Shown: piece by piece, positions 11,907 to 24,299 of the stretch
Numbering within the stretch: position 1 is the first letter of the stretch
Layout of the letters: the number at the start of each line of letters is the position of its first letter
Source of the DNA: Posidonia oceanica
Lineage: Eukaryota; Streptophyta; Magnoliopsida; Alismatales; Posidoniaceae
Assembly (NCBI GenBank): GCA_037176725.1
Contig: JAZBRS010000054.1
Span: forward strand, 12,666,001-12,730,000
DNA: 64,000 nt
Reading direction: 5' to 3'
Translations under genes and position numbers: made by a program
The notes under the pieces: generated by a model
The model's input: only the letters and a program-made list of their open reading frames with translations
Databases searched by the model: none
What the model was told of the DNA's origin: nothing

Positions 11907-14133
11907 TCCCCGTGCATTGCATGGGTGAATTTTTATAATAATATTTTATTTTATTTTCAAAGTTAAAAAAATCTCAAAAAATTCATTGTTAAAAAATATC
12001 CAATATTATTTAAATATATAAGAATGATTATTTCATTCTCTTATTATAAAGGAGTGGATTAAGATGTAATTAGTAGAATCATAAATTTTTTGATGCGGAA
12101 TCCTATCATGTTGTATATATTAGAAGTCTAGATCTAAATTTCCAATAGCAACAAGATCAACAATAAAACCAACCTAATCGTAATTAAAGATGTGTAGGAA
12201 TCAAGATGACTTACTTTCCCCTATCCATTATGCAAATCTAAATATGTGTGACTAAAGGTATAGAATTAAAATTAAAATTGTGCACTCATATTATTTAAAT
12301 GTAAAATAGTTTTTTTCCACACAAAGTCTCTTATCATTAGATATCCTTGATTGTAGATATAGCTACAAGACAAAACTATTTGAGAACATTAGTCATGTAT
12401 AGATCCATAAACCAACACGGTGTTGAAATTGTATAATAAGATAAACTTAAGATTCCACAGGTATCCTTTATGGAGAACGATAAACCTAAGATTCCACATG
12501 TATCCTCTATGGAGAAGTCTTTTTCTAATTGATTTGCATATGTCATATTACATGGGTGGAATTTTATAGATAGAATTAAGCTTCTTTTCAAAGTTGAGCA
12601 TGTTGATGTCATCATGGAAAAGGAGAGAACGGTTCAAACAAAAGTTGTATTCATACACTCTTATTTGAAATTTTTTTTTGCACATTATAAGTTTTGAAAT
12701 GATTGTATGTATTAAATATTAAAAATTTTCAAATGAAAGGTTCAATATACATTTTATCCACACTGAATGCAAGTAATCTTCTGCTTGGAACTTCTTGTAT
12801 TGCATAAGCATCTTTTGGTATATCATCAATAATCTCTAGAGAAGTTGCTATATGCCTTCAAGAACCAACTTCTTCCTTGAAATGGGCAAAGTATATAAGG
12901 AAATGATCCTCATCACCCTAGACAATTTAGAATACCAATATATTAGTTTATATAAAAATAGAATATTAATTAGATGCTTGATCTAGAATATAATCATTTA
13001 TTCCAAAAGAAAGTACAATATTTTCATTAATTTATATTAAAGGCAACACAATGGATTATTACATATTGTAATTGCAATAAACCTGCCTATAAAAGATCAC
13101 TGTAAATTGGAAAAAACTGCATGTAACATTAGATGAAAGTTTTATTACACTTAGGCCGTGTCAAATCTTTGATTTGATATTTGAGCTGATTTTGAAAGTA
13201 AACATAGTTTTACATGTTTGTATACTAAAACCTATTTAATCTTCCAAGTGGTTATAAAGTAACTACTAATCTTGAAGTTTTAGACCTTCGCTCAAGAGAA
13301 AGTTATGCTTATTTCCCATTAAGTTATAAGCGAAAACTGATTCAAAATTCATTATCTAGAGTTCAAATTAAATTTAAACAAACCAAGTTTAACTTAGTTA
13401 GATTGTTACTTTTCATTCATTCTATTGTAGAACCCATCCATTGAATAATAATTATTCAATTAATAAAAACCATCTAGCCCCTAATGTAAAAAAGTTTAAT
13501 TTAGTTAACTCTGTTTCAATTATATTTGTTTTCAAAAAATATATATACCAAACTGAAATTGAAGCATGCTAGCCTCTAACTACCATGTTTGCCAAATCCT
13601 AAAATTTAATAAGAAATTTTGGTACAAAGATTTCCTTGAAAGAAAAGGAGCACAATAGTGATTTTGTGGTCTAAGAAAGGCAAGATAATAAAAATAGCTT
13701 GCACACTTGTAAAATACAACATAGAAATCATCTCCAAATGCACCTCATTAATAAATGTTCTAGCATGCAAAGTTATAAAAATAAAGTTCTAATACACAAA
13801 AAACACATTTTCAAATTAAGAACAACCAAGCAAAAAAGTTTTAAACCACAAAATTTAATCACATGTCCTTTTACTAAGAATATCATGATTCCAATCCATC
13901 ATGATACCTTACTACTACTCCAGACTAAAAATCTCTTGCTATACTCCACGCAAGCAAGTTGACACAAAGACACAAATAGAAACACTAAACATCGAGCAAT
14001 GACGGGCATAGGCCTATGGCATAATTAAAAACCCTAGAACTGACCAATGGTTATGTACAGAAGTAGTTGTATATTCTTAAAAAAATATTTTTTATATTGT
14101 TATTACGTGCATTGCATGTGCTTGCTTATCTAG
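11907..14133 (+). mobile_element. Helitron-like non-autonomous element
   Basis: The left end starts TC after an A (tta|tccccgtgcattgcatggg). The right end has the small hairpin acgtgcattgcatgtg, about ten bases and then CTAG, followed by T (14134). This is the Helitron pattern: 5' TC, 3' hairpin plus CTRR, insertion between A and T, no target duplication. The two ends share the core gtgcattgcatg. The 2.2-kb interior is AT-rich and encodes nothing recognisable. Pairing of the two ends as one element is inferred. Confidence 0.5.
12440..12517. repeat. 39-bp tandem duplication
   Basis: gataaacttaagattccac at 12440 recurs as gataaacctaagattccac at 12479, each followed by a gtatcc…tatggagaa block. 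The copies differ at about four positions. The repeat lies inside the Helitron-like element. Confidence 0.85.
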
Positions 14134-15414
14134 TATCTAAGAATCAAGGGGTAGAAAAAAAATCAAGTACAAAAAATATTGATAAATAAATTTGTACTCA
14201 CCTAGGGAAAGAAATGAAGTAATTGATTAAAAAATATATAAGACCTTATTTCTACCAAGTGAAATTATATTTGAAAAAAAAATCAAGTTTACCTCGATTC
14301 CAAAAGCCTTGCTTGAAAAAAGGACACAAACTTACAATTGAGAAGGATTTATATAAGTTATCTACAAAAGATCAACTTTAGCTAATTTATGAGAGGAATA
14401 TTTGAAATAGATATAAAACTAAAATGAAATTCTATTAAAAGAATGTATGGGAAACGTCTCTATTAATAGGAACTTCTATGGTAAAGAAATAGGCAAGATA
14501 TGCACCAAGGCTATAATTGTTTAACGGTGTGAAGCTAATATATATGCCACTAAACAATGAGAAGAAGAAAGCAATGAAGAGAAATAAATGTGCAATAACC
14601 AAGCAACAACAAAAAAAATCAAGATAATAAAGATTAACACCAATATCATAATTAATATAACCCTTGAATGGACGGGGCTATAGGAATTGATTCAACCTAA
14701 AAAGACAACAATCTATAGGATCACAATGTTAAATGAGCTTGGCCTAATCTCACAAGTCTCAATCTAGCCAGCACTCTACACCCTTTCCGTGATGACCAAA
14801 TTCAATCATAATTTGTTGATTGATTAATCTATATTTAGAAAACCCACATGAAGTTGAGGAACTTCAACAACCTTTAATTCAAATAATAACAGGATTATCT
14901 CTTGTAATTTGTGGGGATTATGAATTAAAAGTATATGTTTTTTCGATAGTCCTTACTCAAGCTATCTTTCCACATATATGCTTCTAATGCTCACAAGCTA
15001 CATGTACAATACCTTATGTATTCTTTTTCGGTTCTCTCACAGTGCAACCTACCATTCATAATTTCCCACACTGAACAAATATGATGTTTATGTTTACTCA
15101 CCTCTGTCAATTATGGACCACAACCATGGTCTCAAACTTGTCATGATGTTGCCATTGACTCATTCAGATTCTTGAAAAAGAAGATGCAAATGTTTCTCCT
15201 TTCAAAGTTCCAACAAAACACCAAACCCTCTATGCACCATCAATTAAGGCACCTTAGACTAAATCCAAAATTGACGTGGTCCGTCTATGTAAAGCAAAGA
15301 AATAATCATCTCAAGCCCATTAATCAACCAGGACCTTGTCGATGCCCCATAACCCAGAACTCCAATTGGCAGTGCCTTAATATTCTATCTCCTCTCTTCC
15401 AACACCTTGTTGTT
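14134..15414. other. Intergenic DNA without a recognisable gene
   Basis: AT-rich to 14700, then of mixed composition. The open frame at 15172-15480 crosses the start of the next element and matches nothing I know. The last five bases before the next element (15415-15419, ggaac) are its left target duplication. Confidence 0.4.
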
Positions 15415-15962
15415 GGAACTGTAACCATGCGACCAAACGACTCGATGCGTCGATTCGTTGGTCACGGTAAAAAGATGTAAAAAACGGGCGAAGGTCGAAG
15501 AAAAGAAAACAAAATTTGGAGTCGCCACCTAGTCTATTTGGAAAATTGGAAGACAAAGAAAATTGGGAAAAAACATGTAAAATAAACAAAATGCAAAGGA
15601 TATAACACAAGGTCATTACGGACCCGAGATCGGGCATAGACTTCTATTACACATGGGGAAGGTGTTAGGCACTCCTATGCGTCCAAGAGAGTCGGTCATT
15701 CTAGGCTATTCCGCTTGTTTGTGGCTAATGTCGGCAATGATGCCATTTGCTATACGTCCAAAGGCGATAATGCCATGCCAAGTGAAAATATGCTATATGT
15801 CTTTTGAAAACATGCTAAATATCTTTGAAATATGCCAAAAGTGAAAGTTAAATGCCTCAAAACACTGTAGACATGCAAATCATATTGGGTGATTAAAATC
15901 AAAGTAAACAGACCCAAAACCAATGTTGTAAAACTGCAAAATAAGGTTCAGTTTACTGGAGA

Positions 15963-16741
15963 TGTTGGACGCTGGGATTCCCAATGTCTTATGTAAGACG
16001 CATAGGATCCAGCGTTTAACACAGAAAATCCAGGTGTAAAATATGACCAATCTGGAATTAAATAAATCTTATGCTCAAATCATAGAAATCATGAAAATCA
16101 ACTGGAACATGATAGAAATCATGATATGCCTTCCGGTATCAAATTCCAAAATCGTTTAAAAACATTTTTTAAGTATTTTAAAATGTTATTTCAGAAAAAT
16201 AACTGCCTGGGATGTAAGACGCTACATGCACTGCATCTTACATAAGACGCAGACTTTTGCAGCGTCTTACACCTAGAGGAAACAGACTGCTTAATTGTGG
16301 CCAAATAATCCCAGAGAAATATTATAAATCCAGAAAAACAACTTGAATAAAATTAAACACAAGCATACAACATACGTCAGATCTCAATGAATCAATAAGA
16401 TCTCTTTTGATGAGTAAAATAGGAAAAAATGAGGACAGAAATGTAAGACGCTGTGATTTCCAGCGTCCTACGTAAGACGCTATGATTTCCAGCGTCTTAC
16501 ATCTAAGTTATTCTTTTTTAGATTTAAAACTCAGGAAATAAAACTTGTTTTATTTAAATATTTTAAATGATGAAAACATGATAAAAATGGATCAAAATCC
16601 CAGTATGCATCACAAATCAGATATTAGGAAGTATTCCAAACATTTTATGAACAAAAATATGAAAAAATCAATATTAGGGGCATTGGACGCTAGCCTTGGT
16701 AGCGTCTTACGTAAGACGCACCAGACTCAGCGTCCAACGTT
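15963..16741. repeat. Four palindrome clusters spaced about 240 bp
   Basis: Palindromes built from GCGTCTTAC/GTAAGACGC are centred at about 15992, 16241, 16471 and 16711, giving spacings of about 249, 230 and 240 bp. Each centre is flanked 8-15 bases away by further GACGCT/AGCGTC half-sites, so each unit can fold as stem-loops. Two more occur at about 17583 and 17661. Confidence 0.8.
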
Positions 16742-17552
16742 CTGACAGAGCATTCAGATTAAGAATCCAGTCAAATCGAAACGAATCCAAACAAAAATCA
16801 TTCCACAAGCAAGAATAAACATCCACGAACATAAACATGCAATTTCTATAAAAAATGGACATTCAAATTGTCCTCCCCACCTCCACTTGCCTCTCGCCGG
16901 AATCCAATGGGTTCTCCAACCATTGTAAGGCTGGGAAGCCATGGTACACAGCCATGAAGTTCAGTGGAGGTTTGGGGAAGACGGCGAGGTGGCATGGCAC
17001 ACGCAGGGATGACTAGGTTCTCGGCCGAGCTCAATGGCCGGAGGCCTCACGTGGCCGGAACCCATCACCAAAGATAAAATAAAATGGCAAAAAACAAAGA
17101 AATAACTCAAGCAATTTCAGATTGTATGTATTGACATAAACACATTCGACATAGAATTCAAGATTCTAATCTAAAAGGGAAGGGAAACTTACCTGTTGTG
17201 GAGGTTGATGTTGCTTCCCTTCGCCGACGAGGTTCTACCGGAGATTACAGCAGCGATGGTGGCGGCTGGAGGGTTTGGCTGGAAGCCAAGGAGGTTGTTG
17301 GTTGGTCGAAGGTGTAGCAATTCAAGTGCTTTCGTCCTGGTCAAGCTCTGGAATCCTTTTCTCAGGATAATGGGTGCCTCTCCTTCAATGGAGAAGAAAA
17401 AAGACTTTTATTTGGTTTGCATGGGTATAACAGTTGAAGTGGAAACGAGGGGACGTGGGACTTGACCGGAAATGTGTTCTGGATGGAGGGTACAAATGTA
17501 TTTGCACTTGGGAGTCGATTGTAATCCCAAAATCAAGGTCTGTCAGTCTCGG

Positions 17553-17692
17553 TGTGTAAGACGCGTACTTGAGCTGCATCTTACATAAGACGTTGTTTCA
17601 GGTAGTATCTTACACCCCAAAGAGACTGGCGGCGTTAGACGTTGAAATTTCCGTGTCTTACATAAAATGCGGGCAAGTTCAGCGTCCAACGA
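17553..17692. repeat. Two further GTAAGACGC palindrome clusters
   Basis: These are diverged copies of the 15963-16741 motif (gcatcttacataagacg and gtgtcttacataaaatgc) with outer half-sites gtgtaagacg and cagcgtccaacg. Confidence 0.7.
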
Positions 17693-17721
17693 CCCAGAAT
17701 AGATTTTGGATGTTTTTCTGA

Positions 17722-17935
17722 TTTTTTGGTTAGACTTGGGCTTGAAATGGGCATAGGCTTGGGTTTTAGGCTAGCTATTGGGATTGGTTTTAGGATTAAA
17801 CTTGGGTTTAGGCTTGGTATTGGGATTAGGCTTGGATTTAGGCTTATGTTTTGGATTGGTTTTAGGATTAGGCTTAGGTTTGAGTTTGGATTTTGGACAA
17901 GGCTTAGGTTTGGATTTGGGTTTAGTGAATAGGTG
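17722..17935. repeat. Degenerate GGGTTTAGG-like array near the LTR end
   Basis: A 200-bp run of diverged gggttt/aggctt/gggatt hexamers with almost no C. The same kind of array lies just inside the equivalent end of the units at 25303 (27065-27185, same strand) and 45373 (reverse sense), so it belongs to the LTR family. Confidence 0.75.
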
Positions 17936-18012
17936 GGGGCCGCCACGATCGAGTACATTCTTAGGAGAAAACCATCGACGAATAATCACAAAATCAAGGT
18001 ATCTACAGGAAC

Positions 18013-19282
18013 ACAGCTGAACTATTCTAGATTTACATAAATTGTAACAAATGGATAGGTCAAAGCAAATATAATAAATAGATTCCAATAAACCAAGTCT
18101 CTCACACAACTTCCATCAAACAACTTCAACTGCTACATCCTTTGGATCTACCTTTTCTCCAATTGCCATATCACCACCAGTGCCCAACTACCTACCCAAA
18201 CCGTAGAGAAGAGGAGATGCAAAGGAGACCATCAAACCAATTCACATCAAGAAATAGATTCAAACACCATTTTTTGAAAAAAAAAGTGAAGAACCAAACC
18301 CAACTCTACACCTCCACTCCTCATCAAGATCTATCGGCATTAACCCAAAAAATATTCAATGTCAACAAAAAAAAAGACATACTTGTGAGCACACGTAAGT
18401 CTTCGTCGTCGATATGGATTGGCTACACACGACCTGCGACGATGCATAGCTCCCTCCTAACTGCACCTTGCTGGACGACATCGCCTCCAACAATGACAAC
18501 GACGAAGCAGCTGCAAAGTACCTATTCTCCATGGAAGTCAGGAGCTACATCTCCACCTTTCTCCCACCACGACCACCCCACCGTCGACGCCATTCATCTC
18601 CTACACCATCTCATATTCAAGAAGAAACCACCACCACACTGAGATTTGGTGGAGAGATCGGAAACGTAGGGATTGGAGCGAGGGGTTGGTGGAATGGGTA
18701 AGGGAATGGATTCGTGAAGGGGAGGGGTTTATAGAGTGGTGATGAGGCAAAGGTACAGGTGTATGGATGGAAGCATGATGGAATAGGAAGAGGTACGGGT
18801 GTCGGAGTGGTCAGTGGTGACATTGGGGAAGAGATTTGGGAGTGGTGGGGCGACGTTGGGGAAGAAGTTTGGAGTAGTTGGTGGCTTGTTGTTTTATAAG
18901 GGACACGGGTTTATAAGAATAATAATAAAGATGAGACTTTGTTGCCTATTGGTTTTGTATACTTAGAAACGAAAGGAATTAAAGAAATAAAATTCTTTGA
19001 TCAGAAAATATATTCAAAATTACGATGTTTATGTATATTTTTTATTAGAAAGTAAATTTCTTTTATTTTCAATATATATTTAAAATGTCTCATTCTTTTT
19101 CTCACCCATAAAGATAGAATTTAAAGGAAAAATATTTTTCTCTGCTTTCCACATGTGTACAAATATCTTTGTTGAAGTCAAACGAAAAATAAAATTAAAA
19201 TTAAAATTAAAATCCCATAATTTTATTTTCCTTCTCTTTCTTTTTGACTTTGTATTCTCATTTTCTTTAGTTTCGAGCATTC
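18013..19282. other. Intergenic DNA, no supported gene
   Basis: Open frames at 18142-18823 have low-complexity proline/serine/threonine translations in several frames and resemble no family. 18900-19270 is AT-rich with an aaattaaaattaaaatta run. Confidence 0.4.
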
Positions 19283-19790
19283 ATGGCACCAAATGTCAGT
19301 TTGGTCACCCTCTTGCCTCCTCTTACCATTCCAAGCAGACACTCACTTTCTCAGCTCATTCACTTTTATGTTCGCATGAATCCTACTTTATCAGTACGAC
19401 AAAGATGGAGAAAACATCAAATTCAATATATTTTATTGCATTGTGATATCTGTCACTATTCTGTTGAATCCTCTCATTATATTTTATTATATTGTACTGC
19501 TTCTAGATTTATTTAGGACTTCTTCTTATTTAGAGCAAATATGTTTTTAAGGTGTAGGTCAATATTTGAGATCTCTTTCTAGTATCATGCACTTAAGTTT
19601 AATGTTTCTTATTAGGATTGGATTTCCTTAGTTTTGACCATTTTTTGGACTTCTTGGCTTAATAGGAACGCTGTTATCTTTCAGCATTCTAGTAGAAATA
19701 TTAAGTCAATATTTCAACATGTATTGTTTTTGATATCCTCTTGGACAGGCAATCTTTCAACTGTGCAGGACACTCTCTCCTAAACTCTTA
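19283..19790 (+). pseudogene. Probable LINE (non-LTR retrotransposon) C-terminal remnant
   Basis: Translation gives a zf-RVT-like zinc ribbon (CDICHYSVESSHYILLYC) and, about 40 codons later in another frame, DWISLVLTIFWTSWLNRNAV, which resembles the segment after the ribbon in plant LINE reverse transcriptases. Frameshifts and stops separate the parts. No poly(A) tail or target duplication was identified. Confidence 0.4.
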
Positions 19791-20780
19791 GCCAAATCAA
19801 GCATGACTGGGATCAAGCTCACCCCACACCAGCTGTTCCTCCTGTGGCTCTAGTTGGTGGGTCGCAATCGTCTACTTCTGTAGCCATCTCTGGCTCTGCT
19901 AATTCAACTGCATAATTTCTTTGATTACGTGCTTGCTTGTAATTTTGTGTTACCAATTGTGTAATTTGAAACTTGGTTATTTTTTTGATTCTGTCTAAGC
20001 GATAACATTTCCCTTCTATTTGGAGTTCCTCCAATTGTTGGAGGAATTGAACTCTATTTTATATACTTGGTAGTAGTATGCATAGTCAAGTATTTTTTTA
20101 CATTAATATATCATTTACTAGTTACTACCATTTACAAAACAAAACAAAGACGAGAAAACATCAAATTCAGCCGGCAAAGTGGGGGGTCCATAAATGGTTT
20201 ATGGGTTTATTGCAAACCAAGCATCTCCGTCCCCGAAGCCAGGATTTTATGCCAATGGAGGCTAAATAATGTATATAAATTTCAAATATATATATATAAA
20301 ATAATTATTCATTAAATCCATGTAATTTATTTGATCAACTTAATTGCAAGAGCATTTAATGCTCGAGCCCATTTGCCTAGTTGCCTCTGTCCTCGTCTGC
20401 CCCCAATAAAGATGCTGGAAAGTATTCGTAGTGAACAACTACACAAGAAGAATCCAGTTCGACAACAAAAATGAAATTCAATTGTGTCTCGAACATTGAC
20501 AGTTGATGAAATTACTTTCATGTTCATGAATGCTTGCTGATATTCTATGTCAAAGAAACTTAAACAGGACTGTACACCAATTCTGAAACAAACAGTAGCT
20601 GTGTCTAGACTATCACTATTACTGTCCTCCATATTATATTTCAATAGTCAAAATTCACAATGTTTCGTTTTCGCAATATATGTTTCTACGAGGTAGAGTT
20701 ACAATCATGGAACATTGACAAGGTATCAAGTGTTTACAGAAAAGAAAAGAAGTAGAGCTGACTCCTTTCATAATATTCCA
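19791..20780. other. 3' flank of the VAMP727-like gene
   Basis: Mixed AT-rich sequence that should contain the 3' UTR of the minus-strand SNARE gene. No other gene is supported. Confidence 0.35.
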
Positions 20781-22789
20781 TTAGCACTTGAATCCGTTAC
20801 ATGCAGCAAGCCACAGGATCAGTATAAGTGCTATGATAGTCCCTGCCACAATCAGTTTGACTCGGAGACTCTGCAACCACATTCTTCGACGGAGTTGCCT
20901 ACCCTGCCTCTGAAAGCTGTCAGCCTGGACATAACACGCAACACATATGAACATATGATGTGGAAATTTTCAATTAGATCTATCTAAGAAAATCAACCCG
21001 TAAAGCACACAAGGCTGAATATACCTGAAACTGTAGATTTTCTGTCTTATCAACCAGGAGTTCAATCTTCTCCCCACGATCAAGAACCTATGTTAAAAAT
21101 GAACTTAACATGAGTGGCGCAGTTTATAAACCATTGCTCAGTTGGCATCAAAATCATGGACCCAAATGAGTAAACAAGCAATACATGGCAGGTCTAATGT
21201 TTGACCATCTAAGCTCTCCCAAGTTCATTCACATTGCGTGAATCAAGAACCTTATAGATCGATCTTTTATTACCTGAGGTCCTGAATAATCAACCTCAGA
21301 GAATAAGTCATGTCTTAAACGATGGCCAAGTTCAGAAATAATGAGATTAGATGATATGCATATGATCCACAGTCACCTCTACCTTGGCTGTAGAGTTGAT
21401 ACCCCATAACAACAATAGAGATCACCAATCACATAGCAAATACTTGAATACCTATCCACAATCCTTAACTTATTCTAGCAGATATTCATTCAGCTCCATG
21501 CTAATACAGCCTTACTGGTTCATAAAGAAGAAGGAAATAGTCATTCATTTGTCTCTTTTAAACATACTGAAGTTGAGACACTCAGACATTTTCAAGTGTA
21601 GTTTGACGAATCTTACCAGGCAAGGACATGATAAATGATTTTCGTAATTTGGTTCAAATGAAGTGAATAGTGAAACCAAGTTTAACTATAACAGTATATA
21701 GGAATACCAATATGACTATAATCTTAAATTTATTCATAAAAAATGTACAGGATATGCATCTAGTTGGCCATTGATTTTATCACAGCTGATTTCAGTTGCA
21801 CAAAGAACAAATGTCGCAAGATCATCTTTATGCATGAGCCACCCCGTCAATTAAAATGCTATCCCACTAAAAAGAACTAGGTGGTTTTTTTTACTCGAAA
21901 GAAAAACAAAGAATAATGCAAGATTGCATGACAACATGATTCCGTGGGGTAAGGTACCAAAACAATCAGAGAGCAGAAAAAAGTAGAAAAGCACCCCCTT
22001 TGAACAAACAAATATGCCAGAGATAAAAGAAAAATAGCTGATATAAACAATGTGTAAAGAAGACAATGGTGGTCAGGAAATAATTGACAGATACCTTCTC
22101 AATGTTGTCCATCATTATTCCTTTGACCTCGGTAATTTGAGCCTTCAATTTGGATAGTTTGCTCATCTCTTCTGGATGATTTATGCAATACTGCACGTGC
22201 TCCTTCAGCCTTGGTCTGCTCAAGAAAGAGTGCAATTATGCACTCAAATGTCCAGAGATCATAGGTAAAAATACAAAACCAAGGAAGCTTAATTACATAC
22301 CCAAATTCTCTGTCGAGATTATATGCAATGCTAAACCTATCTTCAAAGAGATCATCATCTTCGTTGTCATCTGCAAGGGGATGGGAATCATCTGCAGCGA
22401 TACTAGCCCCATACTTTTGCATAAAATCATCCTTTACCCTTTCCAGAAAAACAAATGGCACACTCCTGCCAGTTGCTTCAGTTGCTACAACAAGGAAAAC
22501 TGCACAATAGGAAGCACCTAAATTTAAGCACGCACACACACACAGAGACCAAACAAAGGACTAGACAGATCTCCGTTTTAAAAAAGCAGGTACGCATACC
22601 AAATCCATTATCCAGAAGAAAGTTGAATGTGTGACCATCACAAGAGAAAGTGTACTTGTTGCTGTTCGACGGCAACTTCTGCAAGCACTGAACCGCTATA
22701 GTACTAAAATTCCCCGAGAAGGACGTGTGTTCCGCAAGAACGACAGCGCCTTTAGCAACAAAACAGTATATCAAACTTTGCTTGCTCAT
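20781..22789 (-). CDS. VAMP727: VAMP727-type R-SNARE, five exons, complete
   Basis: Coding exons on the minus strand: 22600-22789, 22301-22499, 22095-22215, 21025-21087 and 20781-20924. All junctions are GT-AG and in phase, giving 717 nt and 238 residues, close to the 240 of the Arabidopsis protein. An N-terminal longin domain (about 1-130) starts [20 protein letters not shown] and contains the acidic insertion [17 protein letters not shown] that marks VAMP727 among VAMP72 proteins. The SNARE motif (about 145-205) includes [17 protein letters not shown] and the zero-layer arginine of VLDRGEK (R174). A C-terminal anchor (about 217-234) precedes the terminal FKC. In Arabidopsis VAMP727 forms a SNARE complex with SYP22, VTI11 and SYP51 and drives fusion of prevacuolar/endosomal membranes with the vacuole. 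The fourth intron-exon step spans a 1-kb intron (21088-22094). An AG at about 22833 suggests an additional intron in the 5' UTR. Confidence 0.96.
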
Positions 22790-23829
22790 GGCTCCAGCAT
22801 AAAAGACAGATCTTGAAGGTTCTTAGAATCCCTGTGTAACAAAACAAAACACAAATTTCTTCAATCGCACAAGAAAGCATCTTCCAAAACTACTTCACTT
22901 GTAAGTTGGCCAATTCAACGACCTAAGCAAGCGCACAAAAAATCCCAGAAACAGGAAAATCCACCAAGATCAACTCTTGCTGATCAAGAGAGGGGGACAT
23001 GCCGATACAACCTTCCGAATCCGCAGTTTGCAGTTGAATTACATGGAAAGCGGAATAAAGTCACATGAATGATTCCAAATAAACGAAAAATCAAGATCTT
23101 GGAGGAACGATAGGGAATGCTTACGGCTACAGAATAATACCGAAAGCTTACGGCTACAAGAATGAGATCGATATCGAAGAAAGAATTGTTTGAGGGAAGA
23201 GATCGATATCGAAGAATGAGAGCCACAGTTTCACCTCCTCAGCCCTAATCTGCTTGATTGCTTCGTCTCCAAGAATTTCCCTCTCCCGCTTCCTCCGTGT
23301 CGTGCTCTGCTGGTGAAATGTGATTATCGTTGTGACGATTACCAGGGCTAGACAAGGAATTCTGTTACCATTTTACCCTTCGAGTGCGGGTTTGCGTTGT
23401 GTTACATGGGAGGGCATTATCGGTATACTCTTTCTCCAATATCTATCTTTTAGATCTGACAATTCTCGAAATGCCCCTTGTATTCTGTTGTTTGTGTCAA
23501 TTCTTCAAAACCTTTATCTAGATACCCACAAGTTAGGCTAACCAGTAACCACTAAAACGTTTACTCCTACGTTACATGAGTGTTAAATGGCTAAAAAACC
23601 ATCAAACAAATTGCGTAAAAACTCCAAACGAAGCACTTGGACAACTTGCATAAAAACCATCCGTCTATTATTCTCCTCCTCTTTCCTCCTTAGCAACCCA
23701 ATACAAACAAAAACAATATACAATACAACACTGTTTTCTATATACAAGTACATACTATAGAAGAAATGGGAATGAATTTTCAGAACAAAGATCACCACCA
23801 CCAACACCACCCCCACCACGAAGACTGTT
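22790..23829. other. 5' UTR and promoter region of the VAMP727-like gene, then intergenic
   Basis: On the minus strand tgttacacag at about 22834-22843 looks like a leader-intron acceptor. 23100-23225 contains short direct repeats (gcttacggctacag; agatcgatatcgaagaa, each twice). 23580-23660 has a degenerate repeated phrase (aaaaaccatc…gcgtaaaaa / gcataaaaa). Confidence 0.4.
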
Positions 23830-24235
23830 CATCTATTCCTCCATATCTTCTTTTCAAACCAAAAAAAAATCAATATCATGAATCCTTGACATGCAAAAAA
23901 GTATTGTAGGAAGACGATCCAAACGATCGACGTGGTCATGGAGACTACAAGGTAATTGTAGAGGAGGAGGAGCGCCACCTCCACTTGGAGCAGCATGAGG
24001 CACACGTAGTGCAGCTGCATCATCATGCTCGAGAGTTATTGTGCATCCACGGTCATGTAGTTGACGATTTGATCCAACCCATGGGACTGCCTTTCCGAGC
24101 AAGACAGTCGAAGGCCCTTGTGGTAGAGGGAGATGATGAGGGTTGCTATTATCATCATCTCGGTCTTTTGGGACTAGTAGTTGTACTGGTGCGGGTAGAG
24201 GACCTCCATGAACTTGACGGTGAGGAGAGTGTTGA
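23830..24235 (-). pseudogene. ABC transporter C family (MRP) fragment
   Basis: The minus-strand translation matches the first half of an ABCC transmembrane domain: KFMEVLYPHQYN, then [20 protein letters not shown], then [10 protein letters not shown] and LYNYLVVSM. Intact plant ABCC4/ABCC14-type proteins have the same order (YPHQ…SxRQxHGxGQIVNYMAVDAQ…LLY). Two in-frame stops interrupt the frame (after HQYNY and after VDAQ), and there is no Walker A or signature segment anywhere nearby. This is an isolated gene fragment of about 135 codons, either a remnant of a deleted copy or a captured piece. Confidence 0.8.
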
Positions 24236-24299
24236 AAAATTAAGATTCCCAAAAAATGAATTTTCTATATTAAAAACTTATTTTCTAAGACTGAATAAT

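Larger units (their letters stand above)
15420..18007 (-). mobile_element. LTR-type unit (probable Tat/Ogre-like solo LTR), 2588 bp
   Basis: The unit has TG…CA ends (tgtaaccatg … gtatctaca) and a perfect 5-bp target duplication ggaac on both sides (15415-15419 and 18008-18012). It holds no gag or pol. It shares two blocks with the units at 25303, 40620 and 45373: a hairpin-containing block (ggtgttaggcactcc, about 15660) and ggagtcgccacc (about 15519). By these blocks its sense orientation is minus. I recall both blocks from Tat/Ogre Ty3 LTRs, so the lineage is an inference. A solo LTR formed by LTR-LTR recombination is the simplest reading; a LARD-type element is the alternative. Confidence 0.75.

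Noticed and set aside
17726..18109. Open frames on both strands with Gly/Leu or Pro/Lys/Asn repeats
   Set aside because: They are translations of the degenerate GGGTTTAGG-like array and read through in several frames; no protein family fits.
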